DNA of 64,000 nt, taken from UBA9926 sp018645765 (GTDB lineage Bacteria > Pseudomonadota > Gammaproteobacteria > Pseudomonadales > Azotimanducaceae). Position numbers and translations under genes: made by a program. Below are positions 63,329 through 64,000 of this stretch, one piece after another. Each line of letters starts with the position of its first letter. Within the stretch, counting starts at the first letter, position 1. The notes under the pieces are model-generated. The model did no database searches and was not told where the DNA came from. It was given only the letters and a program-made list of their open reading frames with translations. The stretch lies in the NCBI GenBank assembly GCA_949372755.1, contig CASIBO010000004.1, forward strand, positions 62,001 through 126,000. The letters are read 5' to 3'.

Positions 63329-63739
63329 TCAATTATTGATTAGGGCGCTAGAAATGGCCGTTGTCATTGCATTCAGGCGCCGTGATACAGCCGCTTCAAC
63401 GGCTGGGCCCCAGACCCGAGCGGCGCTCAAACGGAGTGTTTGCAACAATACGTCGCTTAAGAGGCGATACATTTCAGGCCGAACAAAATACGAATTGGCA
63501 TGGGTCTTTGTTTCAAACACCAAGTAGTCGCTATCGCTTGTCGCGACGTCATCAGCTAATAAAAGCCGGTAAATTTCCGCCATCATTTTGCCTCGCACAC
63601 CTTCGTCAACCTGGCTCATAAGCTGTTGGGCGTCTGGCATGGCGTCATAAAAATTCTTGTAAATACGCTCATTCAGCTTGGGGTCATCCTCTGCCGCACA
63701 TTCGAGCGCCCGTTCAATCAGTTCTTGTTCGACCGACAT
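63329..63739 (-). CDS. Single-domain globin-like protein
   Basis: 136 residues from ATG 63739 (GGGGTGG 5 nt upstream); GTG 63748 is an alternative. The all-helical pattern includes KNFYDAMPDAQQLM (B-C/CD region with Phe), then THANSYFVRPEMYRLLSDVLLQTLRLSAARVWGPAVEAAVSRRL. This matches the F-helix His followed by V-x-P-x-x-Y and the G-H helices of flavohaemoglobin-type globins, so the His is the likely proximal haem ligand. No reductase domain is attached. Predicted to bind O2 or NO. It is divergent from a dsbA-like gene. Confidence 0.75.
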   Translation of the reverse strand: MSVEQELIERALECAAEDDPKLNERIYKNFYDAMPDAQQLMSQVDEGVRGKMMAEIYRLLLADDVATSDSDYLVFETKTHANSYFVRPEMYRLLSDVLLQTLRLSAARVWGPAVEAAVSRRLNAMTTAISSALINN

Positions 63740-63783
63740 TGTACCCACCCCAATTTAGATAGGCTAAGCCCACACCAATTGAC

Positions 63784-63789
63784 TATAAT
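63784..63789 (+). promoter_or_regulatory. Candidate -10 box TATAAT
   Basis: Perfect TATAAT 26 bp before the dsbA-like ATG, in the divergent region; no good -35 box is seen 16-18 bp upstream. Confidence 0.3.
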
Positions 63790-63815
63790 CGTAATTCTAA
63801 TGGAGGTACAAATTA

Positions 63816-64000
63816 ATGGTCCGTAGAAAATCGTTCGTGCATCAACAAAAACTCATGGTCGCCGGCTTCGTTGTCACGATCTTGGCGGTTATCGCCTACC
63901 TAACCCTTGAGACGGTTACCGATGAGGGCGCTCAGGGAGATTTCATTGCGGGCATCCACTACGTCGAACTGGATAAACCCCGACGCATTCGTGGCGATGC
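63816..64000 (+). CDS. DsbA-like thiol:disulfide interchange protein, 3' end outside window
   Basis: GGAGG lies 9 nt before ATG 63816. The visible 61 residues start with MVRRKSFVHQQKL and a hydrophobic helix (LMVAGFVVTILAVIAYL), a signal or membrane anchor, and then GDFIAGIHYVELDKPRRIRGDA. The last part matches the start of mature DsbA (F-x-x-G-x-HY-x-x-L-x-KP). The CXXC active site would be past the window edge, so the catalytic residues cannot be checked. Confidence 0.75.
   Translation, partial: MVRRKSFVHQQKLMVAGFVVTILAVIAYLTLETVTDEGAQGDFIAGIHYVELDKPRRIRGD

Overview
The window reads as chromosome of a free-living, probably marine, gammaproteobacterium-like organism of moderate GC. The housekeeping and accessory proteins point that way: RarD, TesB, TrhO, YgiQ, SirB1/YchA-like, IlvD, BCP-type peroxiredoxin and DsbA. 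It also carries traits more often met in Actinobacteria: a complete coenzyme F420 locus with a fused CofG-CofH FO synthase, seven luciferase-like (LLM) F420/flavin oxidoreductases, and GTP-type PEP carboxykinase. The lineage is inferred from protein content only. No rRNA, tRNA, insertion sequence, prophage or CRISPR array was seen.

Layout. 1-3118: the end of an actin/Hsp70-fold gene followed by two membrane-anchored von Willebrand A proteins whose N-terminal segments resemble proton-channel stator subunits. 3140-6416 (minus): a voltage-gated channel with an unusually acidic filter, a DoxX protein and a Tat-exported DUF4139 protein. 6595-13806: methyltransferase, RarD, thioesterase, GPH symporter, acyl-CoA synthetase, and a Rieske ferredoxin overlapping tesB. 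14106-19109: two LLM enzymes, a PEP-mutase-family lyase, a quinone oxidoreductase and an epoxide hydrolase, then an AraC regulator (19127-20191). 20471-27761: DUF1295 reductase, S1/P1 nuclease, a peroxiredoxin interrupted by TGA exactly at its catalytic Cys codon (probable selenoprotein), nitroreductase, trhO, GST, SirB1-like protein and a phosphotransferase. 28210-32193: quinone oxidoreductase, class III CoA-transferase, acyl-CoA synthetase. 32206-42958: ygiQ, pckG, thiolase, APC permease, a 25-bp tandem repeat array dense in GATC, class III aminotransferase, ilvD. 42981-45120: two PaaI thioesterases and an LLM enzyme.

45117-58274 (minus) is the centrepiece. In transcription order: F420:NADPH oxidoreductase, cofE, cofD, cofC, fbiC, three LLM oxidoreductases, a FemAB-like acyltransferase, enoyl-CoA hydratase, SDR and a phosphotransferase. 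Start/stop overlaps tie npdG-cofE and cofD-cofC-fbiC together. The locus makes F420, reduces it with NADPH and places candidate consumers directly downstream, next to acyl-CoA enzymes. Together with the acyl-CoA synthetases, CoA-transferase, thiolase and thioesterases elsewhere, this suggests breakdown of an unidentified lipid, terpenoid, steroid or hydrocarbon through CoA thioesters with F420H2-dependent steps.

58275-64000: a 0.9-kb gene-free stretch with GC-rich hairpins, a bacterial TrmY-like tRNA pseudouridine methyltransferase, an MFS transporter, a 0.5-kb gene-free stretch with DnaA-box-like sites, a GST, a seventh LLM enzyme, a single-domain globin, and the 5' end of a dsbA-like gene cut by the window edge.
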